NCBI GenBank assembly: GCA_002338565.1
Contig: DDIN01000008.1
Location: forward strand, 427,090 to 491,089
DNA length: 64,000 nt
Source of the DNA: Hyphomonadaceae bacterium UBA1849
GTDB taxonomy: Bacteria; Pseudomonadota; Alphaproteobacteria; Caulobacterales; Hyphomonadaceae
Reading direction: 5' to 3'
Part shown: piece after piece, positions 44,058 to 52,825 of the stretch
Numbering within the stretch: position 1 is the stretch's first letter
How the letters are laid out: the number at the start of each line of letters is the position of its first letter
Position numbers and translations under genes: made by a program
The notes under the pieces: model-generated
The model's input: the letters and a program-made list of their open reading frames with translations, nothing else
Told to the model about the DNA's origin: nothing
Databases searched by the model: none

Positions 44058-45116
44058 ATGCCCAGCACACATAGTTTCACCGTAGAGGCCGACGCAGCCG
44101 GAACGCGTCTTGACCGTTGGCTCACAACCCAGCTTTCGGACCTGTCACGCTCGCGCCTGAAAGGGCTGATCGACGATGGTCAGGTCATTGCGGGGCATGA
44201 CAAACCTATCGACCCGAAATTCAAGGTAAGTGAAGGCGAGACCTACACGCTCACCCTGCCAGATCCCGAACCTGCCACGCCGCAGCCGGAAGATATTCCG
44301 CTGGACGTTCTGTTCGAGGACGAGCACCTCATCGTCATCGCAAAGCCATCCGGCATGGTCGTGCATCCGGCACCCGGCGCATGGAGTGGGACGCTGGTTA
44401 ACGCGCTTCTGCACCATTGCGGCGACAGCCTCTCTGGTATTGGCGGCGTTGCACGCCCCGGCATTGTGCATCGTCTGGATAAGGACACATCCGGCGTGAT
44501 GGTCGTCGCAAAATCCGAAGTCGCCCATACCGGCCTTGTCGCCCGTTTTCAGGCGCATGACATGGACCGGCGCTATCTGGCCATCACACGCGGTGCGCCG
44601 CGTCCTCTGATCGGCCGTATCGAGACGCGCATCGACCGGTCCTCATCCGACCGAAAGAAGATGGAAGTCGTCCGCGAAAGCATTCGTGCTCCGTCTGCCG
44701 ACTGGCATGAACCTGAAGGCGGCGATGGCTATGTCGAAAAGGGCAAGCACGCCATCACGAATTACACGACACTGGAAGGCTTCGGCCATCTGGACGAGAA
44801 GTCCGGCCTGCCTGCTGCGGCTATGGTTGAATGCCGCCTTGAAACCGGCCGCACACACCAGATCCGCGTACACATGGCACATATCAATACGCCGGTGATC
44901 GGCGATCCGGTCTATGGCAAGCACAAGGGCATCAAAGCCTTTGGCGAGGGTGAAGCCTTCATCGAGGCAACGACTGCCGCGCGCCAGTTCCGCCGTCAGG
45001 CGCTCCATGCCTATATTCTTGGTTTCGAACACCCCGTTACAGGCGAGGCGCTTCACTTTGAACAGCCACCACCTGATGACATGGCTGACCTCATCGCCAA
45101 ACTGCGCGCGATGTAG
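44058..45116 (+). CDS. RluD-type pseudouridine synthase with S4 domain
   Basis: The 352-residue protein has an N-terminal S4 RNA-binding domain (AGTRLDRWLTTQLSDLSRSR and following), then the catalytic domain with DEHLIVIAKPSGMVVHPAPG, GIVHRLDKDTSGVMVVAKS (catalytic Asp) and LETGRTHQIRVHMAHI. It isomerises uridines in 23S rRNA, as RluC/RluD do. RluD acts on helix 69, but the exact site is inferred. The stop lies 2 bp before the convergent gene. Confidence 0.92.
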   Translation: MPSTHSFTVEADAAGTRLDRWLTTQLSDLSRSRLKGLIDDGQVIAGHDKPIDPKFKVSEGETYTLTLPDPEPATPQPEDIPLDVLFEDEHLIVIAKPSGMVVHPAPGAWSGTLVNALLHHCGDSLSGIGGVARPGIVHRLDKDTSGVMVVAKSEVAHTGLVARFQAHDMDRRYLAITRGAPRPLIGRIETRIDRSSSDRKKMEVVRESIRAPSADWHEPEGGDGYVEKGKHAITNYTTLEGFGHLDEKSGLPAAAMVECRLETGRTHQIRVHMAHINTPVIGDPVYGKHKGIKAFGEGEAFIEATTAARQFRRQALHAYILGFEHPVTGEALHFEQPPPDDMADLIAKLRAM

Positions 45117-45118
45117 GC

Positions 45119-45556
45119 CTAGGCATTCAGCTCCAGCCGCATCGGCTTGATCGTTATCTCGCCTGTGCTCTCATCCGCTTCGACTGATCCGGGATCAGCG
45201 CCGATGAACGTCTGACTGACTTTGCCAGCGCGCGTTTCTCGCGTGACTTCGATGAGCGGACCACGGCGCGCCGAAAGCGCTTCTTCGATCAGCTCCAGTA
45301 TTTCCTTCATTCCTTCAGCGTCAGCGCCCAGTGTGAGAGGCGAAACCTCCGAATGCATGACACTGCCATTTTCCGCGCGGCGACCTTCATCCAATGGCAT
45401 CCCGCCTGATACATAGATGACGGGCACTCCCTGACCATTAATCGTCACCTCGACGTGAAAGTCTATCTCACTACCTTCCTGCGCGACGACAGCAGGAGCA
45501 AACACCAAAGACACAATTGCAGCGGCCAGAACGCCTCGACGTGATAGAAAGCTCAT
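45119..45556 (-). CDS. Hypothetical secreted protein
   Basis: The 145-residue product has a Tat/Sec-like signal peptide (MSFLSRRGVLAAAIVSLVFA-type, cleavage after VVAQ) and a compact beta-rich domain. No Cys or catalytic motif stands out and no family was recognised. It is transcribed divergently from sodC, which is controlled by a stress promoter in the shared gap. Confidence 0.55.
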   Translation of the reverse strand: MSFLSRRGVLAAAIVSLVFAPAVVAQEGSEIDFHVEVTINGQGVPVIYVSGGMPLDEGRRAENGSVMHSEVSPLTLGADAEGMKEILELIEEALSARRGPLIEVTRETRAGKVSQTFIGADPGSVEADESTGEITIKPMRLELNA

Positions 45557-45658
45557 CCATCCCTCCCGGTTTGCCCCAATCTAGCACATGAGAAGCCAAG
45601 ATTGAAAAACGCGCATATTTCGGTCTGTACCCGAATACATCTTTTTTAGCTTTATCTC

Positions 45659-45683
45659 GGAACCAGGCCTGTCAGTCTGCGTT
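45659..45683 (+). promoter_or_regulatory. EcfG-type promoter GGAAC-N16-CGTT before sodC
   Basis: GGAAC (45659-45663) and CGTT (45680-45683) with a 16-bp spacer match the EcfG general stress consensus exactly. The -10 ends 26 bp before the sodC start codon (45710), the expected distance. Confidence 0.75.
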
Positions 45684-45709
45684 GTGGACCCAACAAGGGA
45701 AGACCAGAC

Positions 45710-46288
45710 ATGACGAACAAACTGCTGCTCACCGCAGCTACTGCACTTTTCATGACCGCCTGTTCACAGGCCGAAACCCCACAAACAGAACCAACACCTG
45801 AAACACCTCTGCCGACAGAAACATCCGGCGAGAGCCTGCCAAGCATGATGAATGCGCGCGGCACGCTGACCGGCGTTGATGGCGCAGAGATTGGCGGCGT
45901 AAACCTCATTGAAGGCCCGAACGGCGTTCTGCTGCGCGTGACTGTGCAGCCGGGTTCTCTTGAGCCGGGCTGGCATGGCCTGCACCTGCACCAGGTTGGC
46001 GATTGCTCTGACATTGGCACATTTACGAACTCTGGCGGCCATATCGGCAAAATTGAAGGCGGTCACGGCCTTCTCAATCCAGCTGGCCCGGAAGGCGGCG
46101 ACATTCCGAACATCTGGGTCGCAGCGAACGGTTCGGCTGGCTATGAAGCCTTCACAACGCTCACAACCGGCGCAGAACTGCTGGATGATGATGGTGCCGC
46201 GCTGATCATTCATGCTGATGAGGACGATCATATGTCCCAGCCGATTGGCGGAGCCGGCCCGAGGGTCGCTTGCGCAGTCATCAACTGA
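45710..46288 (+). CDS. sodC: Lipoprotein Cu/Zn superoxide dismutase
   Basis: The 192-residue protein has a lipoprotein signal (MTAC at Cys18), a Pro/Thr/Glu-rich linker, then the SodC fold: WHGLHLHQVGDCSD with copper His ligands, GGHIGKIEGGHGLLNPAGPE (Cu/Zn ligands), GDIPNIWV and the C-terminal GGAGPRVACAVIN with the active-site Arg and disulfide Cys. It removes superoxide in the periplasm. An EcfG promoter precedes it and a terminator follows, so it is a stress-controlled single gene. Confidence 0.92.
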   Translation: MTNKLLLTAATALFMTACSQAETPQTEPTPETPLPTETSGESLPSMMNARGTLTGVDGAEIGGVNLIEGPNGVLLRVTVQPGSLEPGWHGLHLHQVGDCSDIGTFTNSGGHIGKIEGGHGLLNPAGPEGGDIPNIWVAANGSAGYEAFTTLTTGAELLDDDGAALIIHADEDDHMSQPIGGAGPRVACAVIN

Positions 46289-46299
46289 ACGAACAAAAA

Positions 46300-46323
46300 A
46301 CGGGGCCAGACGGCCCCGTTTTT
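46300..46323 (+). terminator. Rho-independent terminator after sodC
   Basis: Stem ACGGGGCC, loop AGAC, complementary GGCCCCGT followed by TTTTC. It may work in both directions for sodC and the convergent chemoreceptor gene. Confidence 0.85.
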
Positions 46324-46347
46324 CATTTCAGCGCTCTACAGCCGTGA

Positions 46348-48699
46348 TCAGGCGGCACTGTCTTTCTTAGCCATTGCGATAAGACGTTCCATCAGATTTC
46401 CGGAGAGGTTTTCATCAAACTTCACACCGGACTCTGTATCACTGGACCAGGCCGTCTGCGCTTCGACCATGCCCATATGGTCAGGAAGCGTCACATTGAA
46501 TCGTCCACGGCTTGGCTGGTCCAGACGCGCGCCGCTTGCAGACAGATCCTTTATCACGGCCTGACGCGACGCGTTATTCTGCGTCACCGTAACCGGCCGA
46601 TCCGTCTTCGTACGTGGAGCACCGCGATTATCCGCAGCCGCAACAGCGCGTTGGACGATTTGCGGAATCTCCTCATTGGCAGAACGTGAGGCTGACGTCA
46701 TATCATCGACCTGACGGGCCATTGTGGTCGCATTATCGGCAGTTTCCTGCGTGATGCGCGTCAGATCGGCAACCTGACGCGCCACATCTTCAATCGCCGC
46801 GCGGTTACTATTCAGGAAGCCGGTAAAGGAGTCCGTCGAAGCCCGCTGTTCTTCAACGGCCGCCGCCACAGACGATGTCACACCGCCCAGCTGTTCGATG
46901 GAAGACGAGATACGGTTGATCGCATCAACAGCCGTACGGGTGCGCGACTGGATTTGTCCCACACGCTCGGTAATTTGCGTCGCGGATGTATTGGTCTGCG
47001 ACGCCAGCTGCTTGATCTCGGAGGCAACGACCGCGAAGCCTTTGCCATGCTCGCCAGCACGCGCAGATTCAATCGTGGCATTGAGAGCGAGTAGGTTTGT
47101 CTGCTCGGCAAGCTCAGTGATCACGCGAACGAAGTCACCAATCTGCTGGGTTGCCTCGTCCAGCTCTTCAACCGTCTGGCGTGAATCGACGGCCAGCTGA
47201 ACCGTATCACGCGCCATTTTATCACCGCGCATAATGCTTTCAGCCACTTCGGCAATGGCCGCATTGAGTTCGTCAGCGAGATCAGACGCGCGCTGAGTGC
47301 CATCAAGTGATTCAGATGTCGCCTGATTGGCCTTGCTTGCATTCGAAGACGCGTCGGACAGGCGTGAACGCATGCTATCGGCGTTGGATGCAAGGTCTTC
47401 AGCCGTCACCACGATTTTGGACACCGTCGCATGCGTCGCCTCTTTCACTTCATGCGCCATGCGGTCCAGCACCTCACGGCGCTCAATGAGCGCTTTTTGT
47501 TCGTTCTCAGAATTCTGCCGCATAAGCGCTTCGCGCTGACGTGACATCTCCATGAACTGACGTGCCGCGCGTGCCAGAACTCCGATCTCATCGCCGCGGT
47601 CTGTACCCGCAATCTTGAGATCGGTTGCGCCTTTAGACAGTTCGTCCAGCGAGTTGGTAATGCTCGCCATCGGCTTCACAATGCTGGACACCAGAACATA
47701 AGATACGACAATCGTCAGCAGGGTAAGCAGCACAGAACCTGCAACAACGGCCCAGACGACCATGGTCAGATGGTTCTGTTTTTCTGTCGCCACAGCCAGA
47801 ATATGTTCGGATACCGCATCAGTGATATCCATCATCTGCTCAATGCGGCTCGTCGTCAGATCAAACCATTCATTGCTGGTGACATCCGGCAGCTGGCCAT
47901 CATAGCCTGCGCGATGCAGGTTCTCGCGAATATCGGAAATTCGCTGGCTGGTCGCATTGCCTTCCAACTGGTCCAGCACTGAAGTCCAGTCGTCACTCAT
48001 GGCAGAGCGATAATTGGAGAGCATTTGCTGTTGCTGGCTGTTCAACGCGATCAGCGCCTCATGCGCTGTATCATTGATCGCGCCGGAGGCGAGCACAGCG
48101 CTGCCGCGTGCGCGCTCGAGACCGGCCGCTTCTTTTGCATATGTCAGCTGAAGCAACCCCTGAAGCGCGCCTGCAAGGTCAGCATCGCCCACAAGCGTTG
48201 CCTCATCCGCGATAAGCGTAATCAGACGGTTGATGACTTCTGTATAGGGGCCAACGGCCTGAGGTACTGGCAGGTTTTCCCGGCGCACACGTTCGCGATG
48301 CGCATCCAGAGCCTGTAGAGAGGAGCGAGCATGCTGCACGTGCTCGCGCTGCAGATCAGTCGTCAGCTGTCCGGCAAAATCATCAGCAGCCGAGATAAAG
48401 TTAGAGCGAAACTGATCAGCCCGGCGCGATTGCGTTTCCAGCTGCGAACCTGCCTGCGCAGATTTACCTGACCCGATAAAGGCCGCCGTACGCCCTCGCT
48501 CGACCTGCAATTCATGCACGAGCTCACTGACAGACCGGGAGAAGCCTGTCAGCTGCACGGTATGGCGCATGCTTTCGACGGTTTTCCACTGACTATAACA
48601 AAAAATAAGTGCAAAAAATGTGAGGCCCAGGATCGGTAATGCGACCGCCAGACCCATTTTCCATTTAATAGGAAGGGATGATAATGTTCGTTGCAGCAC
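46348..48699 (-). CDS. Methyl-accepting chemotaxis receptor: NIT domain - HAMP - MCP - PilZ
   Basis: The 783-residue protein begins with a membrane helix (about 15-35), a periplasmic nitrate/nitrite-sensing-like helical domain to about residue 310 (SELVHELQVERGRTAAFIGSG is its signature), a second helix (about 313-338), HAMP (IVKPMASITNSLDELSKGAT), an MCP signalling domain with ITELAEQTNLLALNATIESA, and a C-terminal PilZ-like domain. In that domain RGAPR and DLSASG match the RxxxR and DxSxxG c-di-GMP motifs. A chemoreceptor with a PilZ end could link nitrate/other input and c-di-GMP to motility. Ligand is inferred from domain type only. Confidence 0.9.
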   Translation of the reverse strand: MLQRTLSSLPIKWKMGLAVALPILGLTFFALIFCYSQWKTVESMRHTVQLTGFSRSVSELVHELQVERGRTAAFIGSGKSAQAGSQLETQSRRADQFRSNFISAADDFAGQLTTDLQREHVQHARSSLQALDAHRERVRRENLPVPQAVGPYTEVINRLITLIADEATLVGDADLAGALQGLLQLTYAKEAAGLERARGSAVLASGAINDTAHEALIALNSQQQQMLSNYRSAMSDDWTSVLDQLEGNATSQRISDIRENLHRAGYDGQLPDVTSNEWFDLTTSRIEQMMDITDAVSEHILAVATEKQNHLTMVVWAVVAGSVLLTLLTIVVSYVLVSSIVKPMASITNSLDELSKGATDLKIAGTDRGDEIGVLARAARQFMEMSRQREALMRQNSENEQKALIERREVLDRMAHEVKEATHATVSKIVVTAEDLASNADSMRSRLSDASSNASKANQATSESLDGTQRASDLADELNAAIAEVAESIMRGDKMARDTVQLAVDSRQTVEELDEATQQIGDFVRVITELAEQTNLLALNATIESARAGEHGKGFAVVASEIKQLASQTNTSATQITERVGQIQSRTRTAVDAINRISSSIEQLGGVTSSVAAAVEEQRASTDSFTGFLNSNRAAIEDVARQVADLTRITQETADNATTMARQVDDMTSASRSANEEIPQIVQRAVAAADNRGAPRTKTDRPVTVTQNNASRQAVIKDLSASGARLDQPSRGRFNVTLPDHMGMVEAQTAWSSDTESGVKFDENLSGNLMERLIAMAKKDSAA

Positions 48700-49003
48700 C
48701 TGCGTCTCCCGCGAAGGTTGTGAATATCGCTAACAGATACCGCACTCTGGTTAACTTTATTCTACTGAAAGGAGAGAAATCTCACGAACACATCAGCTTA
48801 AAGTTACCAAATTTTGCGTTTCTTTTTTGGCCGAAACGGGTTCAATCGGCTTAAATTGTACCTACATAGCGTAGGTATGCTGCCGATGCTGACGGGGCAT
48901 GCAGGGTTGATTGCTGCATCTCAGATGGGCGATTTTTTTGAAACCTGGAACGTTCGCAAACGTCACTTAGTGAGTAGGCGAGTCTTTCATGGGAGGTAAT
49001 TAC
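48700..49003. other. 304-bp interval between chemoreceptor and rpoH, with an inverted repeat
   Basis: No gene is supported. It holds TACCTAC-ATAGC-GTAGGTA (48859-48877), a perfect 7-bp inverted repeat about 145 bp before rpoH, and the ribosome-binding site GGGAGG at 48991. Promoters of rpoH are expected here. A 61-codon frame (48814-48999) lacks a ribosome-binding site and was not counted. Confidence 0.5.
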
Positions 49004-49894
49004 ATGGCTGGAACTTCAGTCGCTCTGTCACCTGAACAGGGCCTTTCTCGGTATCTGACCGAAATCCGAAAATTTCCAATGCTCGCCAAAGAAGAAGAGT
49101 TCATGCTCGCCAAAAGCTGGCAGGAGCACGAAGACTCTGAAGCTGCGGAAAAAATGGTGACCTCTCACCTGCGCCTCGTCGCCAAGATCGCGATGGGCTA
49201 TCGCGGCTATGGCCTGCCAATGGCTGAAGTGGTGTCAGAAGGCAATGTGGGCCTGATGCAGGCCGTCAAGAAATTCGATCCGGATAAGGGCTTCCGCCTC
49301 GCGACTTACGCGATGTGGTGGATTCGCGCCTCTATTCAGGAATACATTCTGCGTAGCTGGTCGCTGGTAAAACTCGGCACGACCGCCGCCCAGAAAAAAC
49401 TCTTCTTCAACCTGCGCCGCATTAAAGGCGAGATCAACGCCATTGAAAGCGGTGATCTGCGTCCGGAACAGGTCACAGAAATCGCGACCCGCCTCAACGT
49501 CTCAGAAGACGAAGTCATTTCCATGAACGGGCGCATGTCTGCCTCTGATGCATCGCTCAATGCTCCGATTGGCGGCACGGAAGGCGATGGCGAGTGGCAG
49601 GACTGGCTGGAAGACGAAACCAATCCGGGGCAGGCCCGTGAGTTTGCGGACCGTCAGGAATTCGATGCGCGCATGACGCTTCTGGAACGCGCGATGGAAG
49701 ATCTGAATGACCGCGAAAAGCACATCATCACGGAGCGCCGTCTGAAAGACGAGCCGGTGACACTGGAAGACCTTTCCAAGGTCTACAATGTCTCCCGTGA
49801 GCGTATCCGCCAGATCGAAGTGCGCGCGTTTGAAAAACTGCAAAAAGCTATGGTTCGGGCAGCAAAAGAAGAAGGCCTCCCGCTTAAGCCATAG
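49004..49894 (+). CDS. rpoH: RNA polymerase heat-shock sigma factor sigma-32
   Basis: ATG 49004 is favoured (GGGAGG 7 nt upstream) over ATG 48989. The 296-residue protein has sigma70-family regions: region 2 with LRLVAKIAMGYRGYGLPMAE and FRLATYAMWWIRASIQEYIL, the RpoH box QKKLFFNLRR, and region 4 VTLEDLSKVYNVSRERIRQI with EVRAFEKLQ. It directs transcription of heat-shock and proteostasis genes. The rcnB-like gene with an EcfG promoter lies close downstream. Confidence 0.97.
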   Translation: MAGTSVALSPEQGLSRYLTEIRKFPMLAKEEEFMLAKSWQEHEDSEAAEKMVTSHLRLVAKIAMGYRGYGLPMAEVVSEGNVGLMQAVKKFDPDKGFRLATYAMWWIRASIQEYILRSWSLVKLGTTAAQKKLFFNLRRIKGEINAIESGDLRPEQVTEIATRLNVSEDEVISMNGRMSASDASLNAPIGGTEGDGEWQDWLEDETNPGQAREFADRQEFDARMTLLERAMEDLNDREKHIITERRLKDEPVTLEDLSKVYNVSRERIRQIEVRAFEKLQKAMVRAAKEEGLPLKP

Positions 49895-49966
49895 TTTTTT
49901 TAGAATTTCGCTCCATTCTCTCCCTATAGGCGTGGGGACAACACGCTTTTCTCCGGGAGAGAACAC

Positions 49967-50161
49967 ATGACACAGTCAAACATTCGCGACTCACGGCATC
50001 TGCAATTTGGTTCAGATGCCGGAGTGGCCAAGATAAGCCGCGAAGCCATTGAAAAGGCCGGTTCGGACAAATGCCCGAACCTTATTCTTTCGCAGGCCGA
50101 TCCCCGTATTGATGACGATAGCTATCTGAGCGGCATTGCCGACCAGCCCGTCAGCGAATAG
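49967..50161 (+). CDS. Small hypothetical protein (64 residues)
   Basis: CGGGAGAGA precedes the ATG by 6-8 nt. The 64-residue product is soluble and charged (DSRHLQFGSDAGVAKISREAIEKAG), with no signal peptide, membrane helix or recognised domain. It lies 72 bp after rpoH on the same strand, so co-transcription is possible. Start signal and frame suggest a real gene, but no family was recognised. Confidence 0.5.
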   Translation: MTQSNIRDSRHLQFGSDAGVAKISREAIEKAGSDKCPNLILSQADPRIDDDSYLSGIADQPVSE

Positions 50162-50188
50162 TCGCCAGGCACAACAGCCAGAAAATGC

Positions 50189-50213
50189 GGAACCGTTTGC
50201 GGGTTCCTCCGTT
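50189..50213 (+). promoter_or_regulatory. EcfG-type promoter GGAAC-N16-CGTT before the second rcnB-like gene
   Basis: GGAAC (50189-50193) and CGTT (50210-50213) are 16 bp apart, a consensus EcfG promoter. The -10 ends 23 bp before the start codon (50237). Confidence 0.75.
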
Positions 50214-50236
50214 GATTAAGCAACGGAGATATTCAC

Positions 50237-50572
50237 ATGCGCCCCCTCATGAACCTTGGCCTGGCAATGGCCCTTCTTACACTTTCCCCGATGGCTTTTG
50301 CCGAAGATCCGGCAACATCAGTCCAGCCGGAACCGGCTGACTATTTCGCCCCGCAAGCGCCTGAAGTCAGCATGACTTACGACCGCGGCGACGTCATCCC
50401 TGTAGAGTTTGGCGTACGCGACTGGCAGGATTATTACGCATATGGCCTGCCCTCTGCCCCGCGCAGTCAGGAATGGGTTCTCATCGATGATGATGCCTAT
50501 CTGGTGCGCCCTGATAGCGGCCTCGTCGAGCTGGTTATTCGCGACATTGCAGGTGGCGCGGCCATCTCATAA
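50237..50572 (+). CDS. RcnB-like periplasmic protein, second copy
   Basis: The 111-residue protein has a signal peptide (cleaved after MAFA) and the C-terminal RcnB-type segment YAYGLPSAPRSQEWVLIDDDAY. It is shorter than the copy at 35264, and the Asp/Arg-rich middle is missing. Both copies are preceded by EcfG promoters, which points to a general-stress role in the periplasm. AACGGAG precedes the ATG. Confidence 0.75.
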   Translation: MRPLMNLGLAMALLTLSPMAFAEDPATSVQPEPADYFAPQAPEVSMTYDRGDVIPVEFGVRDWQDYYAYGLPSAPRSQEWVLIDDDAYLVRPDSGLVELVIRDIAGGAAIS

Positions 50573-50618
50573 TCCGACAAATATTGCCCAATAGTCTGAC
50601 GCGGCGCATAAGCCTCTC

Positions 50619-51431
50619 ATGAGTTCAGCGCCTGTCAGAATTACTAGTCCTGAGGACCCACGCATAGCGGACTATACATCCGTGCGCGAGCGCGACCTCA
50701 CAGGGCGCGATGGCAAATTTATCGTTGAAGGCAAGGTTACACTGGATGTGTTTCTGAGCCGGTCACGCTTCAAACCTGACAGCATATTTCTCGAAACCGG
50801 GCGCCTGCCTGTTCTCTCCCTTCTTCTCGAAAACCTGCCCGATAATATTCCGGTCTACACGGCGGACCAGCCCGTCATGGACCAGATTGTCGGCTTCCCG
50901 ATCCACCGCGGCATTCTCGCCTGCGGACGCAAGGATGATGCAGCACCGCTTTCAGACTGGCTGAAAGCTCTCGACCACAGCACGCTCGTCGTCGCGATCG
51001 GTCTTTCAAATCACGACAATGCCGGCGCGCTGTTTAGAAATAGCGCGGCGCTCGGTGGTGACGCCATCATTCTGGATGATACGAGCTGCGATCCACTCTA
51101 CCGGAAATCCATCCGTGTATCTGCCGGAACCGCACTCTGGCTGCCTTTTCATCATGGCGCGACGGCCGGGCAGATTTTCAATGCGCTGGACGCTTCCGGC
51201 TATACGCTCTGGACTCTTACGCCCGGTGTCGCGGCAACCTCGCTCTACGAGGCTGAACGGCCCGAAAAGCTTGCCATTGTTCTTGGGCCGGAAGGGCCGG
51301 GCCTGCCGGACGACCTGATCGCGCGCGGAAATGCGATCCGTATTCCCATGTCCAACGAGGTCGATAGTCTCAATGTTGCGACCAGCCTCGCCATAGTGCT
51401 CTCACAGCGGCTCTCAAAAACTGAGGCCTAG
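50619..51431 (+). CDS. SpoU/TrmH-family RNA 2'-O-methyltransferase
   Basis: The 270-residue protein has the SPOUT knotted-fold motifs: NHDNAGALFRNSAALGGDAI (motif 1), LAIVLGPEGPGLPDDLIARG (motif 2) and RIPMSNEVDSLNVATSLAIV (motif 3), with an N-terminal substrate-binding part starting RITSPEDPRIADY. It uses S-adenosylmethionine to methylate ribose in tRNA or rRNA. The target site is not known. It is followed by tRNA-Val on the same strand. Confidence 0.9.
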   Translation: MSSAPVRITSPEDPRIADYTSVRERDLTGRDGKFIVEGKVTLDVFLSRSRFKPDSIFLETGRLPVLSLLLENLPDNIPVYTADQPVMDQIVGFPIHRGILACGRKDDAAPLSDWLKALDHSTLVVAIGLSNHDNAGALFRNSAALGGDAIILDDTSCDPLYRKSIRVSAGTALWLPFHHGATAGQIFNALDASGYTLWTLTPGVAATSLYEAERPEKLAIVLGPEGPGLPDDLIARGNAIRIPMSNEVDSLNVATSLAIVLSQRLSKTEA

Positions 51432-51529
51432 CCTGCATTTTCCACGCAGTTTGGAATTGACGAGCGTATAAGCTTTGTGATTTATGACCGCTTCCCGAAA
51501 CACGGTAATTTTCCGTGCTTCGCCAGAGT

Positions 51530-51604
<75 letters not shown>

Positions 51605-51920
51605 TTTTCCCGGCATTTTCTACGAAAATGAAAATCGATCCAGTGGATCGATTTTAGGGAAAATTGTGTTTCCACGTTTTGATCACCCGCACTGGCTGCG
51701 CCAGCGCGATGAATCGCGCTCAAGGCTGCAGCCAAAAGCTGGCACCCATCAGCCGGTGGCACGAATTTAGGAATGAATAGTGTTGGCCCTGCCTCATGCC
51801 GCACAGCGGCCCGTCACCTAGAACCGAAACAAACCTGTCCTTCAGCAAGTTTGACCGCTAGCATCTACGGGATAACCAGCGGAGCAATTCATGCTCCCAC
51901 ATCCCGGGAAGGACATCTGA
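51605..51920. repeat. Palindrome-rich gene-free stretch directly 3' of tRNA-Val
   Basis: This 316-bp interval contains a perfect hairpin with 11-bp arms AAAATCGATCC/GGATCGATTTT (51631-51655), then CTGGC-TGC-GCCAG (51692-51704), AGCGCGATGAATCGCGCT (51703-51720) and GGCTGCAGCC (51724-51733). No CDS is supported: the antisense frame across the tRNA is an artefact. It may be a terminator plus REP-like or attachment-site debris, since tRNA 3' ends are common integration points. Confidence 0.55.
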
Positions 51921-52808
51921 ATGATTGACGGCGCTCTCCACCGGCAGCTTGAAATGCGTGACCTGACATTTTCCTGTTGGGAAATGGGCGAAGGCCCGAC
52001 AGCGCTCCTGCTACACGGCTTTCCCGATACACCTGCAAGCTGGGCGAAAGTTATGCCTCATCTGGCAGCCTCCGGATTTCGTGCTGTTGCGCTGACCCTG
52101 CGCGGGCATGAGCCCTCCTCCCAACCGTCACCGCAAATCGAGATTTCAGATTTTCAGCTTGCGGAAACAGCCGCAGATGTCGTTGCAGCGATCAATTTGC
52201 TCGGCTCCGATCCGGTTCACCTTGTGGGGCATGACTGGGGATCGACGCTTGCCTACGCTGCCACCAGAATGGCGCCCGACAAGATAAAGTCTCTGGGCCT
52301 GCTTGCTGTACCACCGTCCGCACGTTTGGTTGAGACCATCATGACCAATGAGGCCCAGCGTGAAGCCTCTTCCTATATGCGCTTCTTTCAGCAGGTTGGA
52401 CTCGCTGAAGATGAAATCCGCCGAGATGACTTTGCATATCTGGAAAACCTCTGGCGCACATGGTCACCCGAATGGGATATACCCGCGACAGACCTTTCAG
52501 TCATGAAAGAGACGTTTTCCAGGCCGAAGGTGCTGGAAGCCGCTTTATCATATTATCGCGCGATGAGCGGCGCCCCCGAGCCGAAGACCGCGCATCTGGT
52601 CGCCGCACCAATCAGTGTTCCGACCCTAGCCATGAATGGCGCAAGCGATGGCTGCATTCTGGCTGATGCGTTTCGTTCTGCCATCAGACCGGACGACTTT
52701 CCAAAAGGAGTCACCCATATCGAGGTTCAGGGAGCAGGGCACTTCTTGCAACTGGAAAAGCCGGCAGAGATCAGCGAACATCTGGCGTCCTTCTTCAAAG
52801 GCATCTGA
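51921..52808 (+). CDS. Alpha/beta hydrolase (epoxide-hydrolase-like)
   Basis: The 295-residue protein has the alpha/beta-hydrolase fold: LLLHGFPDTPASWAKV (oxyanion region), LVGHDWGSTLAYAATRMAP, where HDWG puts Asp as the nucleophile as in epoxide hydrolases and dehalogenases, and a C-terminal His in EVQGAGHFLQLEKP. The preceding Asp in NGASDGCI may be the acid. Substrate is unknown. GGGAAGGA precedes the ATG. Confidence 0.85.
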   Translation: MIDGALHRQLEMRDLTFSCWEMGEGPTALLLHGFPDTPASWAKVMPHLAASGFRAVALTLRGHEPSSQPSPQIEISDFQLAETAADVVAAINLLGSDPVHLVGHDWGSTLAYAATRMAPDKIKSLGLLAVPPSARLVETIMTNEAQREASSYMRFFQQVGLAEDEIRRDDFAYLENLWRTWSPEWDIPATDLSVMKETFSRPKVLEAALSYYRAMSGAPEPKTAHLVAAPISVPTLAMNGASDGCILADAFRSAIRPDDFPKGVTHIEVQGAGHFLQLEKPAEISEHLASFFKGI

Positions 52809-52825
52809 ACGCCCCGCCTTGCATC

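Noticed and set aside
48814..48999. 61-codon frame upstream of rpoH
   Set aside because: No ribosome-binding site, no recognisable protein features, and it covers the rpoH promoter region and an inverted repeat.
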